In this document: positions 61,380-64,000 of the stretch, in pieces
Layout: each line of letters starts with the position of its first letter
How positions within the stretch are numbered: position 1 is the first letter of the stretch
Source of the DNA: Saccharomycopsis phalli
Lineage: Eukaryota; Ascomycota; Saccharomycetes; Ascoideales; Saccharomycopsidaceae
Direction: 5' to 3'
Assembly: GCA_020342235.1 (NCBI GenBank)
Contig: CP073212.1
Location: 1 to 64,000 of the forward strand
DNA: 64,000 nt
Program-made: the position numbers and the translations under genes
The notes under the pieces: generated by a model
The model's database searches: none
Told to the model about the DNA's origin: nothing
The model's input: the letters and a program-made list of their open reading frames with translations, nothing else

Positions 61380-62888
61380 ATGGTAGATTCCACATTGAAA
61401 AATTCTTCCTCAGACCCTGATATTAAACTTCAACCAGTCTCGATGAAAGACTTCTTGGACAGTCCACCTTCACTGAGCTCATCTACAGTGGACTCTGAAC
61501 CTCTCAGACAGAATTTCGGATGGTGGTCCTTGCTAGGTCTCAGCTTTGGACTTACGAATTCCTGGCTTGGTGCTTCTTCATCGTTTGGCGTTAGTATTTT
61601 AAGCGGGGGCCCGTCTATTATTATCTACGGCTTGATTGTTGGTTTTGTATTCAACATGGCAGTGGGACACAGTTTGGCAATACTAGTTGCACGGTACCCA
61701 AACTCGGCTGGCCAAAGTTACTGGGCGGCAAAATTGGCTCCAGAGAAATACAAGCAACTTTTATCCTACATTAGTGGCACATTGAACTTTGTTGGTGCGC
61801 TTTTTACGTGTGCTTCGATCACTGCCAGTGTGGCCAACAGCATAGTGACAACGTATGCGTTTGGAAGTCAAGGGTTTGAGATCAAAAAATGGCATTTGTT
61901 TGTGACATATGAAATTATCAACATTTCAGTATTTATATTCAATGTCTGGAGTCTGGCTCTACCGTTTATCAGTGCTGCTGCATTGTATGTATCCTTGTTG
62001 GCGTTTGTAGTGACGCTTATTACAACACTTGCGTGTAGCAAGAGATTCCAGACTGCTACATTTGTGTTTATCGAATTCAATAATCACACAGGCTGGAGTA
62101 GCAACACAATTGCTGCGATTGTGGGACTTATAAGTCCACTTTGGGCATACGCTGGACTCGACGCATCGACACACATGGTAGATGAGTTGGGAGAAGAAAA
62201 GTCGAGAGTATTAATCCCAAGGGCAATAAGATATACTGTGGTTATTGGGTTTGTCACTGCGCTAGCATACTCTATTGCCATGTTCTTCTGCATTACGGAT
62301 GTTGACCTGGTGGTCAGTACCCCGTTGCCGATTCTTGAAATCTTTTACCAAGCAACGGCAAAAAGTGCAGTGGCAATCTTTTTACAGAGCATGTGTATTC
62401 TCTCAGGTATACTCTGTAACATTGCGGCTAATACCTGGCAAACACGAATCTGCTGGTCGTTTTCGGGGATGAATGGGGTGCCAGGATCCGCCTGGTGGCG
62501 GAAAGTTGATCCTACTACGAAGCTCCCCTTGAGGGCACACATGTTCTGTAACTTCTGGATTGCTGTTATTGGGATTCTTGTGCTAGTCAGCAGCACGGCA
62601 TTTAATGCGGTGATTTCAGCATGCATCACATTGCTACTTCTTTCGTATAGTATTCCGGTGATCTTACTGATGAGAGGACTGGGATGGGTGGACTTGGTTG
62701 CTGGGGTGATGACGGTCTTGTGGACGATCTTCTGTTTGGTATTTTTGTCGTTTCCCTATGACCTACCAGTGACACTGTCTAACATGAATTATATTCCGGT
62801 GGTTTATGTTGGTGTTTTTATCATAATGGGACTCTACTGGGTATTCTATGGCCGGAGAAACTTTGGAAAGATTGAAAGTTCAGGCTGA
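61380..62888 (+). CDS. Amino-acid/polyamine-type permease, BIO5-like
   Basis: 502 aa from the ATG at 61380, 76 bp after the BIO4 stop. APC-family permease of the GABA/choline group: GLTNSWLGASSSFG in TM1, SGGPSIIIYG, ARYPNSAGQSYW, AYAGLDASTHMVDELG and PVTLSNMNY. About 12 membrane segments. In S. cerevisiae BIO5, a KAPA transporter of this group, adjoins BIO3 and BIO4. By family and position this is a good BIO5 candidate, which would feed BIO3. Other substrates such as GABA or choline cannot be excluded from sequence alone. Confidence 0.85.
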   Translation: MVDSTLKNSSSDPDIKLQPVSMKDFLDSPPSLSSSTVDSEPLRQNFGWWSLLGLSFGLTNSWLGASSSFGVSILSGGPSIIIYGLIVGFVFNMAVGHSLAILVARYPNSAGQSYWAAKLAPEKYKQLLSYISGTLNFVGALFTCASITASVANSIVTTYAFGSQGFEIKKWHLFVTYEIINISVFIFNVWSLALPFISAAALYVSLLAFVVTLITTLACSKRFQTATFVFIEFNNHTGWSSNTIAAIVGLISPLWAYAGLDASTHMVDELGEEKSRVLIPRAIRYTVVIGFVTALAYSIAMFFCITDVDLVVSTPLPILEIFYQATAKSAVAIFLQSMCILSGILCNIAANTWQTRICWSFSGMNGVPGSAWWRKVDPTTKLPLRAHMFCNFWIAVIGILVLVSSTAFNAVISACITLLLLSYSIPVILLMRGLGWVDLVAGVMTVLWTIFCLVFLSFPYDLPVTLSNMNYIPVVYVGVFIIMGLYWVFYGRRNFGKIESSG

Positions 62889-63535
62889 ATCTGGAGCTTA
62901 AACTCTAAAGCATAATGTGGCTTATATAAGATACACAGATAAGGCCATGCAAAGATCCCAATCACTGCAACCCCGCATGTTTACATCATTGTTTAGTCTG
63001 GTATACTCACATTTTTAATTTAGTTTGTCTTCTATAGTTTTTCCATTGCTGTTCTAATCACGCCTCCTCTGTTTCCGGTATTATCTATTGTATATCTGTC
63101 TTGGCCACGCCTTGGCATAGCGCATGTTCAAGTGTCTATAATTATCAGCAGAGTGACCACTCCACTGTCAAATATATCTGTAGACATGTCCCAGATTAAG
63201 GTCACATGGCTGAGTAAGCCAAAGGACTGGGTACATTCAAGACAAGTGGAACTGCGTCTATTGTGTGTATCCCCGTGCCAAGAAATAATTAGCCGTACTT
63301 ACAAGTGTAGAAACTGCAGATATTTTATCGAATCTCACAGACTTGTACTTGTTGAATCACTGTGCTTTGCAAGACAAGATAAAACCAACCATAAAAATAA
63401 TTATTATTATTGCTCGCAGATCAACCGCCCATCTTGCCCAGGCGGCTTATCTAACGCTTACGTAAAGCGGATTCCATATTGTCAGATCAGTCCATCACCT
63501 TACGCATTAGACTACCCCCACTAACCCCGACAAGA
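62889..63535. other. Intergenic between permease and hydrolase
   Basis: About 650 bp. A frame at 63132-63524 (first ATG at 63186) has no recognisable features. An ATTATTATTATT run at about 63399-63410 may be a remnant LINE-type tail. The promoter of the hydrolase gene is expected here. Confidence 0.4.
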
Positions 63536-64000
63536 ATGGTCCTTTCACTCGACGGAATGGCCAAAGTGCTATCGATTCCGTTCAAGATTATCAGTGCCAC
63601 TCTTTTATTCCTCGTTGGCGGCCTCAAGTATAGGAAATTTCGCGGGAACTACTTCAGCTCAATCAAGCTCGAAGTGTACCGGACTTTTGCCTCCATGAGT
63701 CCTCAGGACGCCATGGTGTTTATATGGTACTCCAACAAGACGCTATTAAACAAGTTCATCAGGCTAAAGTATCCCAATGTGACCGAGTCGATGCCACACT
63801 TTGGTGAGCCCTTTGATGCACGGTCGCTTTGGGTAGTGAAGCACGACGACCATAAGCCTGACGATCCAACGTTTATATACGTCCATGGCGGCGGATACAT
63901 GTTCCAAACGGGCATCGAGCAAGTGGAGTCGCTTATAGCTGCATACCAGCTTCTCCACGGCGAAATCCGTGCAAAGACAAATATCCTCTTCTTGGATTAC
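63536..64000 (+). CDS. Steryl acetyl hydrolase-like alpha/beta hydrolase, partial
   Basis: Open for 155 codons from the ATG at 63536 to the window edge, without a stop. An N-terminal hydrophobic segment (about residues 12-28) looks like an ER signal anchor. The oxyanion-hole motif YVHGGGYMFQTG is that of hormone-sensitive-lipase-type hydrolases, and the arrangement matches Say1-like sterol deacetylases. The nucleophile (GxSxG) would lie beyond the window. Predicted to deacetylate sterols for retention in the ER; the assignment rests on the N-terminal third only. Confidence 0.8.
   Translation, partial: MVLSLDGMAKVLSIPFKIISATLLFLVGGLKYRKFRGNYFSSIKLEVYRTFASMSPQDAMVFIWYSNKTLLNKFIRLKYPNVTESMPHFGEPFDARSLWVVKHDDHKPDDPTFIYVHGGGYMFQTGIEQVESLIAAYQLLHGEIRAKTNILFLDY

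Noticed and set aside
63132-63524. 130-codon plus-strand frame between permease and hydrolase
   Set aside because: It has no ATG at its start, no domain, and lies in the presumed promoter of the next gene; listed only as intergenic.

Overview
This looks like the end of a chromosome from an ascomycete yeast (Saccharomycotina). Genes are compact and apparently intronless. The proteins are typical yeast ones: Kex2-type processing sites, GPI-type C-termini, a CaaX-box Rho GTPase, secretory lipase, yapsin, flavohaemoglobin and a BIO3/BIO4/permease cluster. Several in-frame CTG codons fall where Ser or another small residue is expected, which suggests the CUG-Ser clade. I cannot name the genus. The first ~320 bp are C-rich 8-bp tandem repeats in the orientation expected of a left telomere, followed by a G-poor subtelomeric stretch.

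Layout: 1-1161 telomere-type repeats and low-complexity DNA; 1162-2136 subtilase-like gene; 2.5-22.2 kb a dense graveyard of mobile elements (two LINE lineages, at least three LTR families, nested insertions) containing a truncated second subtilase; 22.9-26.0 kb GLEYA/flocculin-repeat adhesin; 27.4-29.0 kb MFS transporter; 29.1-33.5 kb LINE relic, decayed adhesin paralogue and a Ty3/gypsy fossil; 34.5-36.4 kb yapsin-like aspartic protease; 38.4-39.9 kb full-length subtilase with propeptide; 41.4-42.7 kb secretory lipase; 44.3-44.9 kb Rho GTPase; 47.9-49.1 kb alginate-lyase-like protein; 50.8-57.0 kb a ~2.2 kb tandem duplication carrying two unrecognised secreted-protein genes, split by LINE debris; 57.6-64 kb conserved core (flavohaemoglobin, biotin cluster, start of a steryl-acetyl-hydrolase-like gene).

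Two themes stand out. The telomere-proximal 50 kb encodes mostly secreted or cell-surface products (proteases, lipase, lyase, adhesin, unknown secreted pair), as is usual for fast-evolving yeast subtelomeres. The mobile DNA is layered: a LINE inside an LTR-element gag, a solo LTR inside that LINE, a solo LTR inside the gypsy fossil, and a LINE inside one unit of the gene duplication, so relative ages can be read. The right end turns into ordinary metabolism: BIO3 and BIO4 are divergent around a 161-bp promoter with a Gcn4-type site, next to a BIO5-like permease, and together would take imported KAPA to dethiobiotin.

Coordinates of relic elements are approximate where stated. Translations discussed use the standard code; if CTG is Ser here, those residues change.
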